Source: Daldinia sp. FL1419
Lineage: Eukaryota > Ascomycota > Sordariomycetes > Xylariales > Hypoxylaceae
NCBI GenBank assembly: GCA_025201765.1
Contig: MU623341.1
Coordinates: 186,001-250,000, forward strand
Reading direction: 5' to 3'
DNA: 64,000 nt
A program made the translations under genes and the position numbers. This document shows positions 1 through 13,193 of the stretch, one piece after another. The notes under the pieces were generated by a model, which saw only the letters and a list, made by a program, of their open reading frames with translations, was not told where the DNA came from and did no database searches. Numbering within the stretch: the first letter of the stretch is position 1; every line of letters begins with the position of its first letter.

Positions 1-2713
1 AAAATTTAGTTCTATGTCCCTGGTTGGTAAAGATTGAATTATTGTGCATCAATGACTAGTAACTGTATACGCGAATGTTTCGTCTATTTACGAGTAGGAC
101 TTGGATTTCATATCAAGGTGGTCCCCGCGATGATGCTACCAAGTTGTTGGGTTCTGCCAAGCACGGAGGTTGTGGGGAGACTTTGCATCTCGTATAAGGA
201 TCGGGCCTGTACAGTACCTACGACTTCAACTTATGTATCTAGGTACCTACCTATGTATCCACTAATAACCCACCTTTGATAACCTCATAACAAGTACCTA
301 GTTACTTAGTAACAAAGTCAATGCTTATCTCAGTGAACTCAGACCAGCATGCCAAGCCACGGGCTTCGCTAGACACTTGGCCTGCGCTTTCGTACCTGTG
401 AGGTGCAGGCGCTGTGTTTGGAATATTATCTTTAAAGTTGAAGTTATCGTACATAATTGATTGAAATTCGTAACAACATAGATCTCAGACCGGTAGTTGC
501 CAGTTGGAGTTGCGTTTCCGGGTTTTTCGTATTTTTTGATTGGTCAAAACCGCTAGTGGCTGGAAAGGTACATCAACTCCGACCCCTAGGTACCTAGTCT
601 TCTGAGCTCGCTGAGATAAAACTAAACAATAATTCAACAACAACTTAACTTTCAACTACCTAGTTAACCTAGCAGCCTAGGTAGTTATATGTACGTTTTT
701 GTTTAACTAATTAATAATTTAAATCCCTACTACATTAAAACGTACCCCTTATCAACTGATAACTTGAGACCTCTTTAACCAAATATTTAGTCCGACAAGA
801 GCTCAGACCCCACAAGCCCCTTGTCGAGGCCGAGCACGGTCGTTCATATTTAGGAATTTCGTATGTTTATCTACATTGCGCATACGAGCCGGGGCTTTGA
901 CCTCTTCGAAATGAATTTGATTATCTGCCCCGAATAGCCTATGGCAGCAGCAAGTACTTGTTGGTCGATCGCCGAGGGTGTTCATTTCCTATCTTTCCAA
1001 CTCTGGGCCTTGCGTGATACCTGGGTTAGGTTGCGTTGCGTTAAACGTTAGGTATTGTGTAGGTTGCACTGATATCAGGCAGTGTAAACTTGCCTAACCT
1101 GGGCCTATCCAATGCTTGTCTAAAGCAGGAAACTTATTCTCGAGACTTGGGATCGGTTAGTTAAAAACAAGTAATATGATAAGAATAGTTAACTGTTATT
1201 AATGAACGTAGTCGGGGACATCCATCTGTAAAATGGTTTTTTTTATATACCTTGATGAAGTAAAGAATAGAAAGGATGATTGCTTGTTTCGGTGGAAAAG
1301 CTACCTAGGTATTTGGTAAATATTAACTGGTGTCTTTAACGTCATCTTTAAAGAAAATCCGTATCATATATCTTGACTAACCTAGGTAACTAGCTGGCTA
1401 CTAAATCAATGCTCGACTACAGTTTCTACGTAGTGAGCACTTGGCAAAATGTCAATCAACTATGGGGGAGAAAGGGTTGCTAATAAACAACCAAGTAAAA
1501 ATCTCGTAGGAATTATGATATAGTCAAATTTCGAAAACAGAATCCTGAGCATTAAGTAAAAGTGTAGATGCATATCTCTGGGTTGAAAGGAAATGATCTC
1601 CCAATTTAGGTGCAGGCTTAAGCTGTGCAATTACGGTGCTCGTGGTGGTTGAGGGTTCATCACCCAACCAACCATGTAGGATAATTGAAAACACCATTTA
1701 ATTGTATTTTTAAACAATAGACTCCTCAGACATCAAGGAACATTTAGGCGATCTAAGTATCCAGAAATAAAAGGCCCAAAATCCTAGGAAGTTCGTGTAT
1801 GCGAATTGAAGGGTTATGGATGGGCAAACCTCTATGGAAAAGTTGTAATAAAACACTTCAAGATTTGTAAGATAGGTCCCTTGGTACAATGGAGAAATTA
1901 GCAGGAATAATTAAATTACGAACGTAAAATATATAAGCGCGTTAAAAGACTTTCGAGAAATGGAAAAGAGGATGGAAAAGAAATATATAAAAAAAAATTT
2001 CCCTCCCTCTGGTTGCCCCGATAGGGGCTCGAAGTGACCTCTCGAACCATGTCATCTGCATCAACTCGGGTTGAATTTGGATAACATCTCTTGGTTTGAG
2101 CCCGTCTACTGCAGCCCCGTAGGCGTTGCCACTACACCATGTGGTCTTTATGGACTGCGGTACCCGAAGGTGAAAGTGTGTTTGCAATTATTCCTTATAT
2201 GTTACAGTACCCTGGGTTCGATAGGTACCTAGGTAACTTTAACCATAAACTACTTCCTACTAAGGAGATACATATAATTGTTTGCCCTCACTAAATTCGG
2301 TACGTAGGTGGGTAATTACGGCTCGTGCATAAGTACATCCAGACTTCCCAGCCTCTGAGCATCTATTAGCATTTATTAGCATGCAAACTCGCAGCACTCA
2401 GTACGTGATTGGGAAGTACTTGATCGTGGAATGACTTGATAATTCCAAGTACCTAGCAATGCTCTCTAAGTACATTCGATACTATGCTAAAGATAATCAA
2501 CTAACTTCTCCTTAGCTATTGCGTTCTCTATTAATATCCATAACCATACTTCCATCAATTTCTATACGCAAGATAAATATATCAACCCAAGGGGATACCC
2601 CCAAAAATGCCTTGTAGCAACGTCGCCGGGTATACTTGGGTAATCCAGTACCTCTAAGACATCTATTTCGTTAATACCTAACCAAAGATCAAACGCCATG
2701 AAGCCAAAATATT
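1..2713. other. gene-free AT-rich intergenic region
   Basis: No open frame on either strand has the length, composition or splice signals of a gene. The region is AT-rich and carries several CCTAGGTACCTAG / TACCTAGGT words, for example near 585-597, 1301-1310 and 2221-2236. I see no intact transposon and no tRNA; the GGTTCGA-like string near 2215 lacks a cloverleaf. Confidence 0.6.
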
Positions 2714-5136
2714 TCATCGACCCAAGCTTAGCAGTCCTTCAATATATCTCCTCGTGTCTACGCCTATACCCTGGGCGAGCCGACTAGCCCCATCTGACCA
2801 ACTACTTCCTTCCGCGTACGAATTGCTTAACCCCCTAAGCCTCGTATGTTCGCCCGCCCGACGGATGAGCAATATCTCCTTACCGACTTTACCTCTGGGC
2901 CGTGGTATTCTAGGGCGACCTTGAGAGTCGATGCTACCCGTCGATTCACTGTGCGGCAGGCTTGGCATCTGGCTCGTATCTGATGAACCCGATAGTTGTG
3001 CCGGAGTCCGGGTGCCATCTTTCTCAAGTAAGCGAGTCCAGACGATCCACCAACCGCGACTTGTCTTACAAGTGCGTTCTAGTTCGGATGGGTCCACCGA
3101 CGTCGTGATGTATGTGTTTAGTATCTGATTGTGAGTATTCACCGCTTCTAGCCGAGACCAGATTGGCTGTGCGTTTTGGAGTAGCTGGTTCGGGGTAGGT
3201 ATGCTGGGAATGGTAGAATGGATTGTCATGGCTGCTGGATCCCATATAAGATCGAAGATATGAGATCCTACGGGTCCAACATCGGGTCTTCCGGGTCGAT
3301 ATGCGGTGGAGATCGCCAGAGGTTTCCGAAGTGGCGCAAGCTGATAGTGTAACGACCTATACAGCTCACCCCAGGCTAACGAGTCTGTCCTGTTTCGAAA
3401 TAGAAATGTATAGATAAACGGCTTGTTCACGTAAACTATTGTACGCACTTTTTGTGACTTGTTATGATCCTGGTTGTCAAAATGAGAAGTTGTTTCTAAA
3501 GACTCTTGACCTGGCCCCGTTGTCGATCGCTCACGGTCTTGGTTACCGAAATCTCGCGTTATTTCATCTTCGGGGCGTTTTGCATTTTCCAACTCCACGG
3601 TGAGAGTGCGAAGTAATATTCTTGAGTTGTACTCAATTTCCTCGGACGCCCCGTCAGATTGCTCTAGATCTTCGTTATGCTCGGCATTACCGGTCTCCTC
3701 GACATTGCCCAGAAGGCCTATGAGGAAACGACCAGATTTCGCGTCGGCAGCTTTTGATATGTGCGCTTTATCTCTAGAAGTCTCTCCGGGCGCCGTCCCG
3801 TCTTGCCCCATACTTTCTCCGCCGGAACCGCCCAGTGTCCAATGTGTGCCATAGCCCATCTTAAGGTAACTCATGAAGCGATTAACCCCACCCTCATCGT
3901 CCACTTCGTTGACTTTTGGTGTTTCCGCTTCTGGCTCCTTGACGTCCGCGGCCTTTTTTGGTGGACTTTGAGAATTTGAATTGGATGGGTTGTTTGTTTG
4001 CGAAACATCTGCCGATTTCCCAACTACAGTCTTAGTATCTGCTGGGGTCGGCTTTTTAGCCTTCTTCGCTTGACGTGTTGAAGATGGACTGTCTCTGACC
4101 CCATACGCATTTTCCCCCCACATGTAGAGGTCTTCCATCCAGTAGGCGATATCGCGCACTGATTTCCTCGATAGTGCCCCTGTGCCTAGGAAAATAGCAC
4201 CATCCTCCGCACCTGGCTCTTCCCCGGTGCCGAGCCATTTCGGAGTCGCTTCTTCAACCCCCTTGGAATCTACGTCTAGATCAGACTCCGAAGGGCCGAA
4301 CTTGGATACGATCAAGTCTACCAGGCCTTCGATTCTATCGACAAACCCTTCAAGAACTTCTCTTTCACCACTTCCGCGTTCCTCTTCTCCAACGCCGACG
4401 CCGAGTTCACCACAAGCAGCAATTTTGATACCGCCGAACACGCTGGTAGTGGGATTACCATGTAACATAACATCCCATGTTGATAGAAATAAATCCCAGT
4501 ATCGACCTAAGATGCTAACGAATTTCGACCGTCTCGACCGAACGAATAAGGCACTTAAAGAGGCAGCGTGGTGTAGCAAAAAGATGGAATGAGCGCGAAG
4601 GAGATCTTGCATCAGCAGAGCGGCTGGCTTGACTTCCCGAGAGGAATATTCAACGTTTTCAGACGTATCATCTTTCTGATTCAAAGGGGACGCTCCAAGC
4701 CTCGGTGGTAGGGGTAACTTTGTTAAATCAATGGACTGGAATATATTAACTTTTGACGTCAAGTAAAAGGGACGTATCTACCTACGGCCAATATCCACCA
4801 ACCAGCCTCGAGTTCACGCAGCACGACGCGGCTCTTCTCGGTTTCTATCGTATCGACCGGCTGGCCATCAGCAAACCCACGGCTGAATTCGACCATACCT
4901 TGCGCCAGGCCAATCTGTCTTAACCGCTCGTTCCTCTCATCTTGGGAAATATTCCCCGTCGCCTTGCCACGCGAGCGATGTCGTCGTTTCTTGAATTGAG
5001 TATTTACGGAGGCGTAGTAAACAATCTGATCGTCCATAGTTTCGTCGGTGGTGCCCAAGGAGGGATTGAAGATTGCCAGGAAGCCCAACTGGGCGGGCAC
5101 GACGGTTGCGGGAGGGGGTGAAGCAGGGTCCGCCAT
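2714..5136 (-). CDS. CCZ1: Vacuolar fusion protein CCZ1
   Basis: Predicted subunit of the Mon1-Ccz1 complex, the guanine-nucleotide exchange factor that activates Rab7/Ypt7 for vacuole and late-endosome fusion. Two exons on the minus strand: 5136-4786 and 4735-2714, joined across a 50-nt intron (GTAGGT donor, TTCCAG acceptor), giving about 790 residues. The join restores the conserved string WWILASIDLTKLP. The first exon holds the N-terminal longin-type start (QLGFLAIFNPSLG, then DQIVYYAS), known for CCZ1/INTU/HPS4 proteins. The middle (about residues 300-500) is low-complexity and acidic. The C-terminus ends in GVDTRRYIEGLLSLGR, close to the usual CCZ1 tail. The start codon follows an AT-rich leader and is the only good ATG upstream of the longin domain. 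Family assignment is from recognised sequence; function is known from yeast and is inferred here. Confidence 0.9.
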
Positions 5137-5756
5137 TGCGAAGTCGGTCGCGTTATATCACAACATCAGAAGGTGAACAGTGCCTGTCGAGGTATAGTAC
5201 CGCGAAGATGGCCATAACAGATCAACATTTACTTTGATTTTTAGGAAGGTTACCTAGGTAAGGAATGGAGAGCGGGTCGAAGAACCCAATTGATGGTTGA
5301 TAAGTTTAGGTAATGTTAGGATTCTATTGTTAACTAAGGATCTTGCATCATTTACCAACCAAGTGGATAGACTCTAGCTTAGCGGGCCCCCCTAACCTTA
5401 CTACATTAGGTACCTTTGTAGGTACATACACTACCTGAGTTAGGCTGCAGATGTGGGGTCAATACGGATCCGTACCGAAAAAGAAAAAGGAACTACGGCC
5501 CTTAACCGGATATTTATGGATTTAAGCATACTAACATTGGCGCCTGCCTCATTGACGTAATGGCTTCAGTTCCGAGGAATGACTTGTTGATAACAATTGC
5601 TCCATTGATTAACAGTACATAATATAAGTTTCATACCTGAACACGTAATTATAAGTCCGGAGGGGAATTTTGATTGGCTAAAAGCAATTCTGGGGAGTTA
5701 ATTGCTCTGGGTGTTTCTAAGACAATAAGCATACAGCAAGGGAGAGACAGTTACGT
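5137..5756. other. divergent intergenic region
   Basis: This lies between the CCZ1 start (minus strand) and the ankyrin pseudogene (plus strand), so it would hold both promoters. It carries TACCTAGGTA at 5251-5260 and GTAGGTAC words near 5406-5426. No gene is seen. Confidence 0.5.
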
Positions 5757-7648
5757 ATGAACGAACTATTGAAATTGTTGCTTGACAACTGGACAGAGGC
5801 CAATCCTCAAAGGCCTGACTGGGAAGTTTACATCCTCGTCGCTACACTTAGCGTGCTGTGTAGGCAATTTAGTAGTAGTGCGACTACTGCTGGCAAATGA
5901 CGTATCTCCCTACGTGTTAGATGAGGGAGGACGTGACCCCTTGCAAATGGCCTCGTCCAAGGGAAATGTTGCTACAATCGAGTTACTCGTCTCTAAAGTA
6001 CCAGGGCTCATAAAACCGAGTCACCCATGGTCACTGGAAGGCCATGATAGCCCTCTTCGAGGGCGGAGCTGATCCAGACGACGGAGTAGAACCAAACGAT
6101 GAAGATTATGCCTGGTCACCTCTCTGCTCCGCAGCATCCTTGGGTTACCAAAGGGTAATTGAGTCCATGTTGTAAAATCCTTCTCGTTCACAGGGCCGAC
6201 CCTAACCACGATCAATTCTGTCCACCCTTAATCATTGAGCTTATGAATCGTAGTCAGCCGATGGAACGGATCATTGAAGTTCTCAACATCTTAGTAGATA
6301 ACAAACCGCCTATTAACATCTATAGTACCAATAAATCAAACCAAAATATGACAGCACTTATGTATGTATTTGGCAGTAACAGTCTTGAACTTGTTAGGTA
6401 GTTGCTTGAGCATAGCGCCGATATTAATGCTGTAGATAGTTGAAACCAGAGCGCCTTGTTTCATGTGGAAGTTGCCAGTCGCCTCGAGGTTGTCGACAAA
6501 CTCCATAAATGGGAACCAGAGATCAATAGCTTCACAAATGATAAAAGAACCATGTTAGATGTCGCTTTAGGAACAGGCAACATCAAGCTCTTTGAGAAGC
6601 TCCTTGATACTGGAGCGAATCCTGATCCAGACCCCGGATCTGGCTCGACGCTCATTAGCATAGCCGTAATACAAGAACGGATTGACGCTGTAAAAATCCT
6701 AGTCGAAAGTAAAGCCAATATCCATCACTATGTTGCTGTTGGTTATGTTTTCAACATCGAGATGATGTGGCTGCTCTTGGATGCTGGGGCCAGCGCCGAC
6801 GATACTATTAAACGTTCCGGTAGAGGTGTCATCGATTTGTATCTTTCTCGGCCCAATAATAACCTCAATCTCTACTCCAAGAGGCTAGGTAGCGCACTAC
6901 ACTGTGCCTTCTATAGAATTAGAGATGACATAGTCGGCAAATTAATTGACCACGGTTCGGACGTTAACCAAGAACTTATTCTCTCAGAACACACGCCCCT
7001 CATAGCTGCCTGCCTTCCATGTGATGGAACACGCGAAGAAAATCTAGATAAGATCGATAATATCATGTGTGTTGATCCGGCGGGAGGGGGCGACGTCAAC
7101 GCAATTACCGGGACCCCTGGATGGCTAATGACGATTTGGGGAAGAACTGATCTTGTCGTGTCTTGGACCGGCCGAGTGATTAAGGTATGTAAACGCGCCA
7201 GATGTGGATGGCTGGACGCCCATGTGCTGGGCAATACGAACCGTTAGGCACCCTTGGACCGCAGCAGCAATGGAAAGCGAGCTTATGGAATACGAAGGGA
7301 CTGTGAGTTGCCTCCTGAGCCAGGGGGGATGTTGAATGCAAAATGGGAAAGGGGCTAAACGCCAGGACTTTCACCCTACTTGAACTGGCTCGCCTGCACA
7401 ACGTCGGCCCTGATATCATTTCACTCGTTAAATATTGGTTGAATGGTATGGGCAGATGCTTCGCGGAAGGCCACCCCGAAATCGATCTTCGGAAAACTTA
7501 CTACAGCAACGGAGGATATTGTGACGTTTGTCTTTGTGTAGGTGAGAGAAATATGACCGGAGTCGAAGCAAATGACGATTCTTTCGTTGCTAGTGAGACT
7601 GACGGGACGGGTCCTGAAGAACTCAACTTTTCCATAGACGAAAACTAA
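5757..7648 (+). pseudogene. Broken ankyrin-repeat protein gene
   Basis: Ankyrin-repeat coding sequence runs through the whole span but not in one frame. Recognisable units include SSLHLACCVGNLVVVRLLLA (frame from 5782), ALFEGGADPDDG in a second frame (about 6032-6172), and LLVHRADPNHD then FEKLLDTGANPDPDP in a third (6159-7247). A further stretch, DGWTPMCWAIRTVRHPW, lies in another frame near 7205-7260, and the C-terminal part 7343-7648 has TFTLLELARLHNVGPD and a Cys pair (YCDVCLC). At least three frameshifts and in-frame stops at 6402 (TAG) and 6441 (TGA) interrupt it. The two stops sit where CAG/TGG codons would be expected, so C-to-T change could have made them. Introns cannot explain all the breaks because repeats continue directly across the frame changes. 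The original protein would be a cytoplasmic ankyrin scaffold; no function can be assigned now. Confidence 0.75.
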
Positions 7649-9008
7649 ACGGTCGAAATGTTTATGGAAAATGAGTGGGTGAATAATTTACATTTCCCCC
7701 ATTAATTCAAGATTCCCACTTTGGTCCTTTAAACCGTCATAAGTCCAGAGGCGCCAAGAAATTTCCGCCGGAAAATGTATTATATGGCGAACTGTTCTCG
7801 TTACTATAAATCTTTCGTACACTCAGGAATGGTCATACCTTGCTCGTGATGGAATCCAACCAGACAAACTGAATGGAATGGGGGCTTCACAAGTGACCAT
7901 CGCACTGGCCGTACACTCACTATAAAAAAGGCAAAAGCGAAATAAAAAAGAAAAGATCAATGTTCCACGACTACCATCAACTACATTCACGTATTGACCT
8001 TGAGGCATTTTCGTCTCGATAGAGTGAGCGATAGCATGTGAAGATGGAATGCAGTTAACTTCACTCGGGAGTAAGACGACGAAATACACGAATGAATAGG
8101 TGATCCAAATAGACTCGATTGAATAAAGGGGCCCTGAGCAGTTTTATCCCTCTCTTTCAAGCACATATCCAATCAAGATATGTATTCGTTCATCTAGTTA
8201 GAATTATTCAACTACAAGATTATATCGACTCACTTACTACGATTTTAGCGGGATGGTAGCAACGGTCATACTGTATGCTCGGCAGGTTTCTGGGGGTTAA
8301 ATTCAATAACGTTCCTTACAAATTTCACAATTCTTACAAGTCATTCGCATAGCCTTCGTTATGCATATGATCGTTAAAAAACCGTATTTATCAATTAGCT
8401 ATTGACAAGCTTGCCGCCGTATATACGGCGATCTATAATTGGTGGAATAAGCCCAGGTACAAAAAAAAAAGACCGTAACTCCTCAGCACAGCTGTTCCCA
8501 GGGAATTTCTTGAAAAATTCTTTGGACCCCTTTGCGGGTTTTCTCTGGGTGGTATTTACACTCTGCAGGTTCGGGTTTGGTACAGCTGATCGAAAAAATA
8601 TCGCGTAAACATCACATCCCTAACGACGCCTCCTGAATGCTGTTGACGCGCTAAATGCCCCGCGTCATAAGGCCGGTTCCTTGATACAAAGTTTTGAGAA
8701 CATAGGAAAGGATTATCGGCCGAGCCGTCGCTTTAATTAGCGGTACTATAGGGTATCTGACAGCCGCTGAATCTTTAGTTAGAATCCTCTCGAAAAGAGC
8801 TGTCCTCCTGTGTATGCAGATCCAAGAAACTAACTCCGGCCCCGTTGTCATGATTGTTCCCAGTATGAATTAACATTTCGGACAGTGTCCTGTTAGTAAA
8901 ATCCTCCCTCCGGCATTACAACCGTTGCTTAGTGTTCGTACCCTGCACCTCGCTGCCATGGACTGTTTCTATATTAGCCCTAGTTAACAAGTAAATTCCG
9001 AACCATGC
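7649..9008. other. intergenic region, no gene seen
   Basis: AT-rich DNA between the ankyrin pseudogene and the 3' end of the FLC-like gene. Short open frames here have no domain character and include long A or T runs. No repeat structure stands out. Confidence 0.5.
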
Positions 9009-11228
9009 CTACCTAGCGTTATTCTGTGCCCTATATGAAGGAGGGCTGCCACTGTGCTGTTGTTGTAAGGGAGCACCAGACCCGTTGTACGGGCTTGGAG
9101 CTCTTGGCGGGCCTCCAGCAGCTGGGAAAAGCGGTACGGAGGGGTCTACTGGAGATTGAGAGTGGGATGAAGTGGTGTTGCGACCGTATGGGTTGCTCGG
9201 GGCTGATGTCGGGACCGTCAAAGTTGATGTATCCGTACGGCGGCGTAGTTCAGCGGAAGAAATCGACTCGTTGTCATCATCCAAGTCTAAGCCGTGCTTA
9301 TAACCTGCCTTGTCACCGCGAGCGGTAGCAGCCAGGGCATCTAGCTCGGTAGTACCTGTAAGTTGGGATTGCGATTTCATAAATGAAGTTCGGTCATCAG
9401 CCATGAACTGGTAACGACCATCGGGGTTCTTGCGATAGAAGACCAGCGTGGTCGAAACAATGACCATAATTAGGAGGATGGTGGCAAAAATAGCATTAAG
9501 GAAGAACAAAATAAGACCGATGACACCATTGACCAACGGAGGTTGGTTGAACACATCCGAGAAAATCAAAAGGAAAATAGCGTTGATAAAGTTAACGCAG
9601 AAAATGGCAATATTGAAGGAGTTGGTACTCTTGTCCATCCACGGTCGGAGCACACTGGCGGTGATCAAAGCAGCGGCTTCGATTAGTAGGAATCCAATGG
9701 CTTGAGCGGTGCTGCTACCTTGCGCAAAAGCAAGGAACATAGCTTTGGCTAAAGAGTACCCGAGAACCGGAATGATGAAGTAATACGCGGAGGCACGAAA
9801 CTGGACGTATAGGAATCCCCATTTGTTCAACGCCTGAGGGTCGGAGAAGAGAATATACGCCGGGTTTCGGTGCATGGCGACGGATCGGCGAGCGATTCGA
9901 ATAACCTTGGAGGCGGCCCAACCTAGAGTTGCTGTCATTCCAACAATGAAAAATACTGCTAGAACCACCTCAGCAGGCGAATCGTTCTGCGTGAACTCCC
10001 AGAGACATAAGATAGCCATCTGAGGGTAACCAATGAGAGTAAGTCGAAACAGGATGCCCTTTAAGACCGTGAGCCATCCATTGCGGAACTCGAGGAAAGT
10101 GTCGCCCTTCATCCACTTTTGCTTCACGGCCAATTCGCAGAGACCTTTAAATGCCGCCACGGCGCCGATCGTGATAACAACGAATAGACAGAAAAAGGTC
10201 AAACCAGTCATGAAAAGGTTCGTTGTTTCGATGCCGGCTCTGAAAGCCACACGCTGAATACCATACACAAGGTAGCTGCCGGAACCTGTCATTACGTTAC
10301 CACGCTTCATCAATGACGAGGCGCCGCGCGGAAGGAGAGCGGCCGAACGACGGTACAGGTTCACAGCAGTATCAGGCAGAACTGAAAGAGCACGCTTCTC
10401 TACCTGCACCGAGACAGTAGTCAAGGAGTCGAAGATAGTTGAGGGAGTGCCACCAGTAGCTCGCTGATACCAAGTGAAAATGTCCTGCATGAAATCGACA
10501 TTGATAATACCCATTGACCACTGGAAATCTTGGGTCCACGATTGAACAACAGGAGGCAAGTGGATAGCGGTTAGGCCAAGCATAGCTTGGGCTTGGAAGA
10601 AGCTGAACAACGAAAGCGCGCCAGAAGCGATGTGGGCGGCGGCGTTAGAGTGACCGAGGCCATTAATTATAGCGGAAGAACAGAGGACTAAACCAGCGAT
10701 AATAGCGAGAACCCACTTGACGGCGACCAAGTTGACCGTCTTACCGTTGGAGATATCGGCTTCCACACAGGCGACGCTCTTTTTCGTGTCCGACATTCTC
10801 AGGGTAACACGGACGGTGGCGTCGAGATCGGGGAAATTGTAGGCGATGCTAGGAATTTGAGAAGCGGCTTCTTCGCCGACAGGTAAGTTGAACTTTAACG
10901 GAATCTTACCCGCAGTCATGGGACAGAGACCAGCCAATCCGACCTTGCAAGGGTCAACGGTTGTCTCAATGATCTTGTACCCATATGCTGAGATGTCAAC
11001 ATCAAAACTGACTTTTCCTTCGACGGACGACGTCGCGACGATGTTCAAGAAAGCTGTGTTATTATTCGGAGTATAGACGACCTGGAAAAGACTGGCAGTA
11101 AACTGTGAATCCTCTTGACAGTTGTTCAACGAATTCGAAATGAGCATAGGCTCTGCGGCGATAGCGCCCGGGACAAGAGCCGCAAGCCCTGAGAAGAGCG
11201 CGACCGATTTTAGTGTTGACAACCACAT
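9009..11228 (-). CDS. TRP-like / flavin-carrier (FLC) family membrane protein
   Basis: Single-exon gene of 739 residues. A hydrophobic signal peptide (about 1-24, ending GAIAA) is followed by an ML-like lumenal domain (about 25-165) with paired cysteines (NNCQED, VDPCKVG, GLCPM, SVACVEAD). Then comes a TRP-like membrane domain with about nine hydrophobic segments between roughly residues 170 and 600. The C-terminal tail of about 120 residues is polar and rich in Ser, Pro and Gln (GSPPSYRAQNN at the end). This ML-plus-TRP layout is the fungal FLC1-3 family, which sits in the ER, Golgi or plasma membrane and is tied to FAD transport, cell-wall integrity and calcium handling. The start has a CT/AT-rich leader and a normal signal peptide directly after it. 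Which FLC paralogue this is cannot be told from the sequence alone. Confidence 0.9.
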   Translation of the reverse strand: MWLSTLKSVALFSGLAALVPGAIAAEPMLISNSLNNCQEDSQFTASLFQVVYTPNNNTAFLNIVATSSVEGKVSFDVDISAYGYKIIETTVDPCKVGLAGLCPMTAGKIPLKFNLPVGEEAASQIPSIAYNFPDLDATVRVTLRMSDTKKSVACVEADISNGKTVNLVAVKWVLAIIAGLVLCSSAIINGLGHSNAAAHIASGALSLFSFFQAQAMLGLTAIHLPPVVQSWTQDFQWSMGIINVDFMQDIFTWYQRATGGTPSTIFDSLTTVSVQVEKRALSVLPDTAVNLYRRSAALLPRGASSLMKRGNVMTGSGSYLVYGIQRVAFRAGIETTNLFMTGLTFFCLFVVITIGAVAAFKGLCELAVKQKWMKGDTFLEFRNGWLTVLKGILFRLTLIGYPQMAILCLWEFTQNDSPAEVVLAVFFIVGMTATLGWAASKVIRIARRSVAMHRNPAYILFSDPQALNKWGFLYVQFRASAYYFIIPVLGYSLAKAMFLAFAQGSSTAQAIGFLLIEAAALITASVLRPWMDKSTNSFNIAIFCVNFINAIFLLIFSDVFNQPPLVNGVIGLILFFLNAIFATILLIMVIVSTTLVFYRKNPDGRYQFMADDRTSFMKSQSQLTGTTELDALAATARGDKAGYKHGLDLDDDNESISSAELRRRTDTSTLTVPTSAPSNPYGRNTTSSHSQSPVDPSVPLFPAAGGPPRAPSPYNGSGAPLQQQHSGSPPSYRAQNNAR

Positions 11229-13193
11229 GGTTGCTGATGTGTGATGAGTGTTGTATAATTCAAGTTATTCCTATACTCTTCTATTCTGAAGAAGTCCGGT
11301 GAACCACGATATCCGCTACGTCCGATTTGTTTCCCTTTGTCGATGATGGTTATTCAACCACATTCGTGGGCAGGCCTAGGCGTTTGTCGACAAAGAGGCC
11401 CGTTGATTGTTGTCGGACAACGAGCGTGATTCAAAGCCAATCCGGAAGAGAGTAGGAAATTGGGGGGCTAGCGAGAGTAATTTGGTCGATTGGAAGGAGT
11501 TTTCCTACTTCTTGATCGGTCACCTGTCCCGAACACTATCTATCCTCCTTACTTAGGTGGTAACGTAAAACGAGTGGCGTTGAAAAAAGGGGGTTGGAAT
11601 CGAAAAAAAATAAAAGCCAGGAATGAACTACGACCCGTTCGCAGAATGGGCTTTTCCTGGTATTATTTTTACACCAACTAGTCGATGATGTAGGAGAGAA
11701 GTAATTAGTGGAGTGTTAGTGTAGAAGAGAGAGTTGAAGCGAGTGACTTGTCCTAAAGCATGGGAGAATTGTGTGCGCCCATTTCAAGGTGGTGGATGTA
11801 AGAGGAACAAGAAAAGCAAGCAGTTTCGCTTTCGAGGTTGCAGGTTCGGCAGGGTTGGCAGGGGGGGTAGGGGTAGGAATGCGGAATGCGGGAATGTGGA
11901 ATAAGTAGAATATGGAATTAAATTGGGAGGTAACGCGTACATACACAAAGGGGGTTAGTCATTTCCGTATTGATTAGAATTATTCTATTATCTGAGATAC
12001 TCCTTCTTCATTTGTTTACCTGTTAGTGGCATATCTCGTCACAGGGATGCGTCTAAGGACATAAAATACATACATAATCAGGTACCTACATATGCACCCG
12101 ATGTACAGATCCGCACCCAATGTACCTATGTTGTCTGGGTCAAACGGCACAAACATGTACGTATTTGCGCATATTGCACGCTTGCTGATACTCGCCCAGA
12201 CTGGACTAAAAGGGTGGGCGCTTGGTTCCAAGACAGTACTAAGACTTTTAGGGACTTTTAGGACCTTCAAGACTTCCCGTTTAGGTTTAATTCCAAAAGT
12301 AGATGATACCATCGAGCCCATATGGAAACTTGCATAATACTTGGAATTTATTCCCAGCCTCTCCTCGTGATTTGTTCGAAAATTGATTCGAAGAGGAATT
12401 GTTGCATCATCCCGCATCTTGACATCACTTTGAATGGTAAATACGGCTTCAAGAATTTTAGAACCAACCCGGCCAACCCACAACCTTTGAGCGCCTGCTG
12501 ATCTATGGTTTTTAATTCGTCTTAACTAAACATGATTAGCCATGATTGACCAGCGGTTAATACCCAAGTCAGAGACCAAGTTCGAAACACGGCCGGTTTT
12601 GGCGCCGCCAATGCAAGCCAACCAGGGGTAAGCGTCTCTGACATGCACTGCCACCAGACCCTCTTCCGGGCTTTCTTAGCGACAGCATACAATACATGAG
12701 AAACGCGTAACGCCTACTAATAAGTGCTCAAGATGCTAAATGTATACTAAGCAGCTGGGCACGTTTCTCGGCGAAGCTGATTTATTAAGGTCTCGCCTTT
12801 CTTGGTAGGTAACCCCTTGGTAAGCTATCATCCAACGAATCCATACAAATGAACTTCTAAACGTGTATAGATAGATAAAGCCAGCAAAACGAATAAAAGC
12901 TAAGAAAGGCTAAGCAAGCAACATTTTTAATTTTCGTACTCCTTCGTATCTCATTACCTTTTTTCCCAAAAAACTTACGATTGATCGCATATTTAAATTA
13001 TATCCCTCGCCGACCGGTCAAAGCTGCATTACGGACACGAGCGCCAACAAAGTACAACTCCAACTCCAACTCCAATCGGCATCGTGTTGTCCGACTATCT
13101 TAATTAGTCCGTTCTACCTATTCTATCTATCTCTTTTCTTTTCTTTTTCTTCTTCTTCTTCTTCAAACTGTTGTGTGTAAGAAGGATTAAAAG

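Noticed and set aside
2205..2245. GGGTTCGATAG as a tRNA T-arm
   Set aside because: No acceptor stem, anticodon arm or A-box at the right distance on either strand.
4182..4592. 136-codon plus-strand frame inside CCZ1
   Set aside because: It is the antisense shadow of the CCZ1 coding exon, which has a recognised protein.
12016..12483. 155-codon minus-strand frame
   Set aside because: No domain, repeated short words, AT-rich intergenic setting and no start context. It may be chance.
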